Assembly (NCBI GenBank): GCA_944390015.1
Contig: CALXOL010000010.1
Span: 27,015-91,014 of the forward strand
Origin: an uncultured Spirochaetaceae bacterium
Lineage (GTDB): Bacteria > Spirochaetota > Spirochaetia > Sphaerochaetales > Sphaerochaetaceae
Length of the DNA stretch: 64,000 nt
Reading direction: 5' to 3'
Part shown: piece by piece, positions 27,343-35,282 of the stretch
Layout: every line of letters begins with the position of its first letter
Position numbering within the stretch: the first letter of the stretch is position 1
Notes under the pieces: generated by a model
Database searches by the model: none
What the model was told of the DNA's origin: nothing
The model's input: the letters and a program-made list of their open reading frames with translations, nothing else
Program-made: the position numbers and the translations under genes

Positions 27343-28182
27343 TCATTTCTTATAAGCATTCAGAAGTGGCTTTACATCATCTATTATTCCATAGATTGCA
27401 AATACCGCAATGATGAGAGCTGCGGTAACAGGGGATTTCCCGATTGCGCTGTTTGTCGCTATTATTCCACTTGCAAGCGCCCAGGCAGCAGCTGGTTCAC
27501 TTGTAATCTCCTCTACCCATTCTTCAAACGTTGCACTTGACTCCCCTGTTTTCACATACTCAAAAATCGACATAAGAGTTGCCGCAACCACACCAGCTGC
27601 GATAGCGACCGCACTTGCGGCACTTACCTTGCCCCAGAACATCAGATTAGGCACGAAAGCATATACAATGGCTGCGGTAAGCAGGACTGCGGCCTTTACG
27701 ACGAGTTTCCTCAGCTCCGAGTAAAACGCCTTCTTCTGAGCCGCAGTCATCAATCTTGATGCGCCCTCTGCCTCATCGAACAATCTCTTCTCAAGCTCTG
27801 CTATATCGCTCTTAACACCTTCCAGTTCCTCTGGCGGGACAAGCTCGGATGCGGCAGAAAGAACCTCATCCACATCCTGGTAATCATTCGCATACAGCGT
27901 GAATTCCAGGTAACGCCTTCCACCTTCCTCTCCCAAGGTACGCCGGGCAACGTCCTCTGCGCTGAATCCCCTCTCATAGGCCTGCTTAAATCCGGGCAGC
28001 TCGTCCTCCGTCATGGCAGATGCCACCTCATCGATGTAAAGATCCATTAAACGTGCGGATCTGCTTATAAGCATACGCTCGCTAAGAGCCTCTGGTCCAG
28101 AAATGCTCATCGTGCAGGAACAGATAGAAACCAGCACCAATAGAGCAACAACACGATTGAGTTTTTCAACTACTCTAGTCAT
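27343..28182 (-). CDS. Lipoprotein with C-terminal membrane segments
   Basis: 279 aa, not recognised. The N-terminus VVALLVLVSICSC looks like a lipoprotein signal. A helical, acidic region (about 30-135) is followed by three hydrophobic segments (about 160-178, 184-210, 235-270), an unusual combination for a lipoprotein. GGAGG lies five bases before ATG. It follows the small beta-rich gene by 10 nt. Confidence 0.5.
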   Translation of the reverse strand: MTRVVEKLNRVVALLVLVSICSCTMSISGPEALSERMLISRSARLMDLYIDEVASAMTEDELPGFKQAYERGFSAEDVARRTLGEEGGRRYLEFTLYANDYQDVDEVLSAASELVPPEELEGVKSDIAELEKRLFDEAEGASRLMTAAQKKAFYSELRKLVVKAAVLLTAAIVYAFVPNLMFWGKVSAASAVAIAAGVVAATLMSIFEYVKTGESSATFEEWVEEITSEPAAAWALASGIIATNSAIGKSPVTAALIIAVFAIYGIIDDVKPLLNAYKK

Positions 28183-28191
28183 ACTTTCCTC

Positions 28192-28701
28192 CTAAAAACG
28201 CACTCCGATAAGAAGTTGCGCGTAGTAATCGAAATAGAATGGAAAGTGGTCATCCAGAATAGCGGTCTCGTTCTCTGCGATTCGTGCCGGATCCTGTGCG
28301 ATGATTCTTGGTTCGATGAAAAAATACGAGAAGGAAAACGTGTATCCTATCGAGATTGAAGATAATAACACATTCCTCTCTTGAGGGCTTGAGAGGCCGA
28401 AAAAGCGTAAATAACGCAGAACATCGACTCCGAAGAAGAGCTCAATATCCCTGAATGGATAGGCATCAACCCGAAGCGCCACATCTAGAGCCGAGATGTC
28501 ATCATCAAGACAGAAGGAATAAGAGACGGGAAGGGAGATGCGGAAATCACCAAACCTGTATGAGAAATCAAAACTCACCCTATTGCCATCTGCAATGAAG
28601 GAATCGAGAGACATCACGTCAAATGCAACGTAAAAAGAAGAACCGAAAACCGGTAATAATAGAAAAAGAAGCAGCAAAATCAGATAAACCAACTTTGCCA
28701 T
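28192..28701 (-). CDS. Small exported beta-rich protein
   Basis: 169 aa, not recognised. Signal peptide (about 1-20), then repeated aromatic beta strands (VSFDFSYRFGDFRISLPVSY, FSFSYFFIEPRIIAQ) and a terminal FDYYAQLLIGVRF, a terminal-aromatic pattern typical of outer-membrane barrels of about eight strands. No Shine-Dalgarno; TAGTAT lies six bases before ATG. Confidence 0.5.
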   Translation of the reverse strand: MAKLVYLILLLLFLLLPVFGSSFYVAFDVMSLDSFIADGNRVSFDFSYRFGDFRISLPVSYSFCLDDDISALDVALRVDAYPFRDIELFFGVDVLRYLRFFGLSSPQERNVLLSSISIGYTFSFSYFFIEPRIIAQDPARIAENETAILDDHFPFYFDYYAQLLIGVRF

Positions 28702-28875
28702 GGTCTAATACTAAGCTACTTCTGATGATTTGAAAAGAAAAATCTAAAAATCTTTTCAGCAACTATGTTTTAGGTTAATAAAACCATTTATTCAGTTTAA
28801 AACTACACTAAATTATAAAAAATGTAGTTTAAAACTACAATATTCCCTAGTTTACTAAATCCGATATTAAGAATT

Positions 28876-29355
28876 CTATTCCGTCACATTCCAGCCGATT
28901 TCAGAGGTAAAGAGCGATTCTGCTTTCAGCATCTGCTTACACTTTATAGAGAACTCCCTCTCCCCTTTCGCAACAAGCCTTATCCCACTATGATATTCAT
29001 TAATCTTTCCTATGCTGTAACTCTCAAGCTCAGAAACCGGTAGACTGAAGCACTCTGAAACTCCACCAAGGTCCCCCTTCCTCTTATAAAAGACGATCTT
29101 TTCCTTATCAAATGCGAGGCGGCCTGGAATCAAGTCATTCTTATCTACAAGTCCACCTTTGAATGAGGAAATATTCTTTCCTTCCTTCTTATTGACCATC
29201 TTCCTTGTAACTATGCTTGTCGTCACATAGTAAAGAGCTGCAAAGAGTGCAAGCAAGAGAAGCATCGGTGTAAACACATAGCCCTTATACATCGAGGTAT
29301 AAACGACGTACAGAATTGAAAGGAGCGCACCGACAATTGAAATCTTATGTATCAT
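28876..29355 (-). CDS. Two-TM hypothetical membrane protein
   Basis: 159 aa from ATG 29355, which overlaps the EIIA-like gene by 11 nt and follows GGAGGAGG. Two hydrophobic helices at about 5-22 and 30-48, then a cytoplasmic beta-rich domain with charged residues resembling a PH-like fold (VFYKRKGDLGGVSECFSLPVSELESYSIG). Not recognised. Confidence 0.55.
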   Translation of the reverse strand: MIHKISIVGALLSILYVVYTSMYKGYVFTPMLLLLALFAALYYVTTSIVTRKMVNKKEGKNISSFKGGLVDKNDLIPGRLAFDKEKIVFYKRKGDLGGVSECFSLPVSELESYSIGKINEYHSGIRLVAKGEREFSIKCKQMLKAESLFTSEIGWNVTE

Positions 29356-29761
29356 AATCAGAAAAAACCTCCTCCATCTCCTCGGCACTCGTAGCGGACA
29401 GCAATCTATCTAAAGCGTCCTTGTTCTCAAGTATCCTTGCCACATGTGAAAGGAATATGACATGCTCACCACTCGCATTTACAGGAGAGAGCGTCAGAAT
29501 TATTATCTTCGCCCTTCCTCCGTTCCAAGAAACGCCATCCACGCTTCTTGCCACGGCGTACGTGAGCTTATTAACACACCGGCTCTTTGAATGGGGAATT
29601 GCGATAATCGGATTGATAAGCGTTGAAGAGAGGGCCTCCCTCTTCATTATATCCTCATAAGATTGCTGGAAATTATCAATCTCAAGTGCTTTGAGAATCT
29701 CCATCACCGCATCTTCTTTCGTCTCTGAGAGGAGGTTAAAAATAAAAATTTCACTGTTCAC
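29345..29761 (-). CDS. PTS EIIA (PtsN-like) domain protein
   Basis: 138 aa if read from GTG 29761. The EIIA type-2 domain is clear: INPIIAIPHSKSRCVNKLTYAVARS with the phospho-acceptor His in IPHSKS, and ILTLSPVNASGEHVIFLSHVARIL. It probably takes part in regulation or in a PTS phosphorelay. The longer ORF from ATG 29809 contains a perfect promoter (TTAACA-17-TATAAT), so translation from there is unlikely. The GTG sits exactly where transcription is predicted to begin. Confidence 0.75.
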   Translation of the reverse strand: MNSEIFIFNLLSETKEDAVMEILKALEIDNFQQSYEDIMKREALSSTLINPIIAIPHSKSRCVNKLTYAVARSVDGVSWNGGRAKIIILTLSPVNASGEHVIFLSHVARILENKDALDRLLSATSAEEMEEVFSDYDT

Positions 29762-29768
29762 GGAAAAA

Positions 29769-29797
29769 ATTATAGGAAAATCAAGATTTTTTGTTAA
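29769..29797 (-). promoter_or_regulatory. Strong promoter of the EIIA-like gene
   Basis: Minus strand TTAACA (29797-29792), 17 bp, TATAAT (29774-29769), then seven bases to GTG 29761. No ribosome site follows, which points to a leaderless GTG-initiated transcript. Confidence 0.7.
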
Positions 29798-29856
29798 CAG
29801 GGTAAGCACTTTTTGGAGCTAAGAGGTATGAAAGCAAAATTTAAAAGGAGTCGCAC

Positions 29857-31917
29857 ATGAGAAAGACATTTAATTTTTTAATGGCATTTCTTATGCTCAT
29901 TGCTCTTTTCACGTCCTGTGAGGAGAGCTCGGGTGTCGCCACGATGAGAATAAACCTCAGTTCCGACACATCACGTCTTATCGCCCCTGATGATATCCCA
30001 CTGGAAGTCGTTAGCTATCATATCACGGGATCAGGCCCGTCCGATGCCACTTTCGATATCACAACCACAAAGACAAGTACGTCATTAAGCGGAGTTGCCG
30101 TAGGAAAGTGGACGATAAACGCAACCGGTCTTAACAGCCTCGGGCAGGCGATTGTTACGGGAAGCACTACTTTCACGCTGAGCGTCAATAATCCAAGCGT
30201 AATAGTACGTCTGAGCAACCTGGTCGGAGAGGGAAATCTCTCAGTCTCTATGAAATGGAACACGGAAGTAGTTTCATCTCCACGCATAGAGCTTGAACTC
30301 ACCAGGCAGAATGAGGAAGAGAGTGAGAACATTACCGCTCAGATGAACAGCGCAGAGGGAAGTGCATCATTTACGAAAACAGGACTTTCTGCCGGCTCAT
30401 ACATCCTCCAGGGCAGACTGTACTCCGGAGACATCCTGATGTCAGGTTTTACAGAAGCTGTAAGAATTGTTGGAGAGGCGACAAGTTCCAAGGAGATAGA
30501 GTTCGATCTTGATGATTTCCCGTACGCACCGGGTACCATACAGCTTCTCGATCAGTCAGGCGTTCCTGTTGAGTGCACGGTAGAAGGGCTTTCCAGTGAA
30601 GTGAGCGCTGGAGAAGAGGTAACGATATCCCTTGTTCCATCCAGGGCTAACCTGAAAGATCTTACGGTAAAATGGTATGTCGATGGAGAGTACGTGGCTA
30701 CAGGAGAGAGTGTGGATATAACATTCCAACCAGGATCTCACCGTCTTGATGCCGTCGCATACACCAATAAGATAGGCTCTTACGGCTCATGCTCAATCTC
30801 ATTTAACGCTCTTGTAAAGACCGAAGTCGGAGTACCGGGAAACGCAATCAGGCTCGACACATCCACAACAGGGCTTAAAATGGGAGCAAACACTGTCATG
30901 AAGTTCCTTCCTGACGGCAAACTCATGGTAATCAGCGGTGTACATAACAGCTTGCAGATTGCTTCCATGTCCAGAAACACCATAGACGTTGACAAGGAAT
31001 ACGGGGTTGCTTCCCTTCCTTCCCTCGCCAGCGATCCAGTCGGAATGGCTTACAACCTGATGGACAGCAGCGGAACATACGCCGTAGTCGTAGCGATGAA
31101 CAATCCTACCACATCCGTAAGGTTCAACTACCACTCAGCTACGGGAGAGGTCGAACAGATTGAGGCATGTAACGGAATAAGGACATCGCTTAACAACAAT
31201 CCTGGAACTTACGCCGCTTCAGTCGGCCATGTCGGTTTCGATTCAATCATGAACAGTTTCGTATTCCTCGGCCTTAACACGGATGGAAAGAGCAATTACG
31301 TAGTAGAGCGCTATGTACCGTCACTGACTGCATCAAAGGATTACGCATTCCGTGCATGGAATGTCTCTGAGCAGGTCGAAGACAATCTAGCCATGGATAT
31401 GATGAGCGCAACAGGATTCGCAGTATCTCCAGACAGCACATACTACCTGATAGGAAACGCCGATGGTAATGTAGCACGTCTCGGTCATCGCTCATTCCCT
31501 AACGGAGCAGCAATGAAGAGCAACTACTCCATCCCGACACTCGACAATCCGAAATATGCAGGACTCAAGAAGATAGAGTTCTCAAATTCCGGTATCGCAT
31601 ACATAATGGGAACGGATTATATCGCAGGATATAACGGTGCGACGGATAGGGAGGTTTTCTTCAAGAAAGTCAGTGGAGCATCCTTCTCTGATTTCACAAT
31701 CAACGATGTAACGGGAAACATCTACATACTGAGCGAGGATACGATGGAACTCTATTCGTACCCGTTAAACAGCGATGGAAGCGTTGGAAATGAGACAATC
31801 ATCGACACCCTGAACTCGAACAGCGATGTCGAATTAAGTGTCGATGGTTCATATCTCATACTCTACTCAAAAGATGCGGCTTCAAACATCGAGCTCATGA
31901 GAATAAGAGTTAATTAA
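29857..31917 (+). CDS. Large surface lipoprotein with beta-sandwich and propeller-like regions
   Basis: 686 aa. Signal peptide MRKTFNFLMAFLMLIALFTSC with lipobox. Residues about 28-130 and 125-230 look like two beta-sandwich repeats; about 245-320 is an Ig/PKD-like stretch (LKDLTVKWYVDGEYVATGES); from about 325 short repeated blades with YxI/YxV-G and LYSY resemble a beta-propeller. Function unknown. GGAG lies seven bases before ATG. The stop overlaps the convergent stop of the next gene in TTAA. Confidence 0.6.
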   Translation: MRKTFNFLMAFLMLIALFTSCEESSGVATMRINLSSDTSRLIAPDDIPLEVVSYHITGSGPSDATFDITTTKTSTSLSGVAVGKWTINATGLNSLGQAIVTGSTTFTLSVNNPSVIVRLSNLVGEGNLSVSMKWNTEVVSSPRIELELTRQNEEESENITAQMNSAEGSASFTKTGLSAGSYILQGRLYSGDILMSGFTEAVRIVGEATSSKEIEFDLDDFPYAPGTIQLLDQSGVPVECTVEGLSSEVSAGEEVTISLVPSRANLKDLTVKWYVDGEYVATGESVDITFQPGSHRLDAVAYTNKIGSYGSCSISFNALVKTEVGVPGNAIRLDTSTTGLKMGANTVMKFLPDGKLMVISGVHNSLQIASMSRNTIDVDKEYGVASLPSLASDPVGMAYNLMDSSGTYAVVVAMNNPTTSVRFNYHSATGEVEQIEACNGIRTSLNNNPGTYAASVGHVGFDSIMNSFVFLGLNTDGKSNYVVERYVPSLTASKDYAFRAWNVSEQVEDNLAMDMMSATGFAVSPDSTYYLIGNADGNVARLGHRSFPNGAAMKSNYSIPTLDNPKYAGLKKIEFSNSGIAYIMGTDYIAGYNGATDREVFFKKVSGASFSDFTINDVTGNIYILSEDTMELYSYPLNSDGSVGNETIIDTLNSNSDVELSVDGSYLILYSKDAASNIELMRIRVN

Positions 31918-32897
31918 ATATTTACCTCCTCTCCGTCTTTTATCAAAATGGCGGCAGAGGAGATTATATCCTCTTCGATTTTAAGGCCCAGGGCATCTGC
32001 TACATCAAGATTGACATAGATTTCAAGGCTGTCCTGGTCCAGATAAAGGGTTCCTATATCCTCAAGACTCTCCCCTTTGATGTACCTTTCTACTATTTGC
32101 CCAGTCAGCAGACCCGATGCATAGTAGTCAAAGCCACCGGCAAGAAGAACGTCAGTAGCATAACTGCTGGTGGTATCGGCACTGAAAAGAGGAACTTTAT
32201 GTGCCATTGCGACATCGGATAGAGCTGTAATCGCGCTTATGACCGTATTATCCGTAGCAACGTAGAATGCATCCACACGGCTGGCAATAGACTCTGCCGC
32301 CATCCTGACCTCGCTTGAATTCGAAACGGATGCACAAATAAACTCAATACCCGCACTCTCTGCAGCTTTCTTCATCGCCTCCATCAGGACGATGCCGTTA
32401 GCCTCCGATGATGTGTAAATCATGCCAAGGCTCTTAATGCCAGGTACAATCCGCATAATCAGGGAAAGATGGGCATCAACAGGCACCATGTCAGAGACCC
32501 CCGCAATATTCTTCAAATCTCTTCCGACAAGACCAGCGGCAACGGGATCAGTAACGGAAGAGAAAATCAGAGGCGTATCCGCGCACACGTTCGCCAAGGC
32601 CTGAGCAGTTGCACTTGCAATACCGATGTTTATGTCAGTCCCCTCTGCCTTAAAGACCTGTGCTATCTGACTTGCAGCCGTCACCTCACCGTTAGCGTTC
32701 TGCACATCATATTTAAAAGAATACTGTGTGTCATCAAGATAGTCCTTTATACCCTTCTCTATCGCATCGAGCGCAGGATGAGCAAGAAGTTTGGAAATCC
32801 CGATAAAATATACATCATCATTACTCTCTTTCGCCCCTTCAGCGAAAAGGAAACAAGGCATAAGAAGTAGAATGGAAATAATAATGATTCTCTTCAT
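31914..32897 (-). CDS. ABC transporter substrate-binding protein (TrpX-like family)
   Basis: 327 aa from ATG 32897 (GGAG seven bases upstream). Signal peptide MKRIIIISILLLMPCFLFA, then the ABC_sub_bind fold: FIGISKLLAHPALDAIEKGIKD, ANGEVTAASQIAQVFKAEGTDI, SSVTDPVAAGLV, GMIYTSSEANG and DLLLAGGFDYYASGLLTGQ-like C-terminus. Family members bind tryptophan or related aromatic ligands. Usually followed by permease and ATPase genes; none is here, so it is an orphan. Confidence 0.85.
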   Translation of the reverse strand: MKRIIIISILLLMPCFLFAEGAKESNDDVYFIGISKLLAHPALDAIEKGIKDYLDDTQYSFKYDVQNANGEVTAASQIAQVFKAEGTDINIGIASATAQALANVCADTPLIFSSVTDPVAAGLVGRDLKNIAGVSDMVPVDAHLSLIMRIVPGIKSLGMIYTSSEANGIVLMEAMKKAAESAGIEFICASVSNSSEVRMAAESIASRVDAFYVATDNTVISAITALSDVAMAHKVPLFSADTTSSYATDVLLAGGFDYYASGLLTGQIVERYIKGESLEDIGTLYLDQDSLEIYVNLDVADALGLKIEEDIISSAAILIKDGEEVNI

Positions 32898-32952
32898 AGT
32901 AACACTCCTGTTGTTACTATACAAAAGAAGAATCAGAATGTAAAGATACTAT

Positions 32953-33483
32953 TTATAGAAACATTCGATTATTATATTCCTCCATGGCCCACGCCTCTAC
33001 TCTTTGAACAAATTCTTCCTTTCCATCCGAGTAAGATTCAATGTCGTAAGGGAATTTCATTGCAAGATCCTTCTTCAGCTCTGCATATTCAATTGCAACC
33101 TCTCTATGAGACCTTAGATAATCGCGAAAGGCCAAGTGCCTTATTATGTTATGATCGTCCCCAAGCTGAAAGATGTGAATCTGATGGGTTCTCTCGTCCC
33201 CTCCTTTTCTCAGATATCGCCTTCCTTCAATACCGAATGACCCGAGATACTCATAGCCTATTTTTACAAACTCATCACTGACGGCATCGACGGCAGAGAG
33301 GTCTTTGACAACCGGCATGATATCGATAATAGGTTTTGCAGCAAGAAAGGGAACAGAGGTGCTTCCGATGTGATGAATTGCTACAAGGTTGTCCTTAAGA
33401 ATGCCTTTGATTAGAGAGGCCTCCTCTTCAAAGAGAAGTGGCCAACTTGGATCATACTCTACTACTTTAATATGTTGCGCCAT
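32953..33483 (-). CDS. GrpB-family (UPF0157) nucleotidyltransferase-fold protein, copy 1
   Basis: 176 aa from ATG 33483; a TTG at 33489 is in frame and better spaced from GGAGGG. Motif HHIGSTSVPFLAAKPIIDIMPVV contains the GST...KP-DI-V pattern of a nucleotidyltransferase fold, and THQIHIF is typical of the family. Activity is not known for most members. Its presumed ribosome site is the 3' arm of the terminator of the hydrogenase operon. Confidence 0.85.
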   Translation of the reverse strand: MAQHIKVVEYDPSWPLLFEEEASLIKGILKDNLVAIHHIGSTSVPFLAAKPIIDIMPVVKDLSAVDAVSDEFVKIGYEYLGSFGIEGRRYLRKGGDERTHQIHIFQLGDDHNIIRHLAFRDYLRSHREVAIEYAELKKDLAMKFPYDIESYSDGKEEFVQRVEAWAMEEYNNRMFL

Positions 33484-33488
33484 ATTCA

Positions 33489-33515
33489 AAAAACATCCCT
33501 CCTGAAGGAGGGATT
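33489..33515 (-). terminator. Terminator of the hydrogenase operon
   Basis: Minus strand TCCCTCC, TTCA-type loop, GGAGGGA followed by TGTTTTTT, 11-37 nt after the hydA stop. The 3' arm GGAGGG doubles as a possible ribosome site for the downstream GrpB-like gene. Confidence 0.75.
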
Positions 33516-33525
33516 AAACCAATTA

Positions 33526-35268
33526 TTATTCGTCCTTATAAACCTTCTGGCTCTTATAGGATGTATGGAGAGTCTCATGCGCCTTATGGCTTAGAGGCTT
33601 TCCAAGGAAATCATCATAGAGCTTGATGATTGAAGGATTCTCATGGCTACGCCTGAGTGTGCATCTCTCATCATCGGTATAAAGACCCTTTGTCCTCTTT
33701 GCTCTGACCTCGTCATCCGTTCCGATAGGCTGACCGCCACCTGCGATACAACCTCCGCGGCAGGCCATTATCTCGATGAACTCATAAGGAGCTCTCTCCC
33801 CTTTAAGCTTGGCATTCTTGACCTCTTCAAGAATCTCCTTGGCATTAGCCATTCCATGGACGACTGCAACACGAACCGGTGTCCCCTTGAAATCGACGGT
33901 GCCTTTCTTGACTTCGCTCATTCCTCTCACAGGTGCAACCTCGACATTATCGAGTTCAGATCCTGTTACAAACTTATAGGCAGAGCGAACTGCGGCTTCC
34001 ATAACACCACCTGTGACTCCGAAGATCGTAGCGGCTCCCGTGTACTCGCCGATTGGACTGTCAACTTCACTCTCCTCAAGATTCTTAAAATCTATTCCGT
34101 ACTGGCTGATAATCCTTCCAAGTTCTCTTGTGGTAAGAACGACATCCACATCCTTATAATCGGATGCGTTCATAGGACGGCGAATCTCATCCTTCTTGGC
34201 TGTACATGGCATGATTGCTACAGAATAGATCTTACTAGGATCCACACCGATCTTCTCAGCCCAGTATGTCTTTGTGATAGCACCCTGCATCATCATAGGG
34301 CTCTTAGCCGAAGAAAGATTCTCAAGAAGCTCTGGATAGTACTCCTCAACATAGTTCACCCAGCCTGGGCAGCATGATGTGAACTGTGGAAGGACTCCGT
34401 TGTCCTTGATTCTCTCAACAAGCTCGCTTGCCTCCTCCATGATGGTAAGATCCGCACCGAAGTTCGTATCGAATACATAATCGGCTCCAAGCCTTCTGAG
34501 AGCCGTATAGAGCTTACCAGTGGTAATCTCACCTGGCTCAAGTCCGAACTCCTCTCCGATTGCAACACGTACCGATGGTGCCATCTGAACGGCTACTACC
34601 TTATCAGGATCACTGATGGCCTTCATCATCAAAGACACGTCATCCTGCTCATAAATAGCTCCGACAGGGCAATGCGTAATACACTGGCCACACTTAATAC
34701 ATGGACTCTCATTGAGAGGAAGGTTCGCAGCCGGACTCATAGTAGTTGAGTCACCTCTTCCGATGAACTCAAGAGCATATACACCCTGAAGCTCCTGGCA
34801 GACCTGTACGCAGCGTCCGCATTTGATGCACTTATAAGGATCGAGTGTGATGATATGTGTCGAATCATCTACAACCCTGTCCCTGAGCCTTGGTTTGAAA
34901 GGCTGCTCACGGATGCCGTACTCGATTGCGAGCTTCTGCAGCTCACACTTATTGTTCCTTACACATGTGAGACATGATGTAGGATGTGTACTCATTGTAA
35001 GCTCGATTATGGTCTTACGTACCTCATAGAGCTCCTGGTCATGTGTTATAATCTTCATGCCTTCCGCACAAGGTGTCGCACACGCCCTTAAAATCTTAGC
35101 AGAACCCTCCTGCTTGCAGACACAGAGTCCGCATGAGCCGAACGGCTTTAAATCAGGATGATAGCAGAGGGTCGGAATCCTGATTCCCACCTGGCGTGCA
35201 GCTTCAAGTACGCTGGTTCCTGCTTCAACTTCTACTGGAATACCGTTTATGGTTAAATGAATCTTCAT
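33526..35268 (-). CDS. [FeFe] hydrogenase catalytic subunit (HydA/HndD type)
   Basis: 580 aa. N-terminal [2Fe-2S] domain (C35, C46, C49, C63), His-Cys cluster H95/C99/C102/C108, two [4Fe-4S] clusters (C147-C157 and C190-C200), then the H-cluster domain: L1 TSCCPGW (297-303), L2 MPCTAKKDE (353-361), L3 MACRGGCIAGGGQP (501-514) and a small-subunit-like tail. With the NuoF- and NuoE-like partners it would form an NADH- and probably ferredoxin-dependent electron-bifurcating hydrogenase that evolves H2 in fermentation. Position 504 is Arg where Pro is common. Confidence 0.94.
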   Translation of the reverse strand: MKIHLTINGIPVEVEAGTSVLEAARQVGIRIPTLCYHPDLKPFGSCGLCVCKQEGSAKILRACATPCAEGMKIITHDQELYEVRKTIIELTMSTHPTSCLTCVRNNKCELQKLAIEYGIREQPFKPRLRDRVVDDSTHIITLDPYKCIKCGRCVQVCQELQGVYALEFIGRGDSTTMSPAANLPLNESPCIKCGQCITHCPVGAIYEQDDVSLMMKAISDPDKVVAVQMAPSVRVAIGEEFGLEPGEITTGKLYTALRRLGADYVFDTNFGADLTIMEEASELVERIKDNGVLPQFTSCCPGWVNYVEEYYPELLENLSSAKSPMMMQGAITKTYWAEKIGVDPSKIYSVAIMPCTAKKDEIRRPMNASDYKDVDVVLTTRELGRIISQYGIDFKNLEESEVDSPIGEYTGAATIFGVTGGVMEAAVRSAYKFVTGSELDNVEVAPVRGMSEVKKGTVDFKGTPVRVAVVHGMANAKEILEEVKNAKLKGERAPYEFIEIMACRGGCIAGGGQPIGTDDEVRAKRTKGLYTDDERCTLRRSHENPSIIKLYDDFLGKPLSHKAHETLHTSYKSQKVYKDE

Positions 35269-35282
35269 CTTCTACACCCCCA

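Noticed and set aside
29762..29809. Start of the EIIA-like gene at ATG 29809
   Set aside because: The segment holds a perfect TTAACA-17-TATAAT promoter and the extra residues do not resemble the EIIA N-terminus.
33643..34377. 244-codon plus-strand ORF opposite hydA
   Set aside because: Antisense shadow of the conserved H-cluster domain with no start signal and cysteine-rich nonsense composition.
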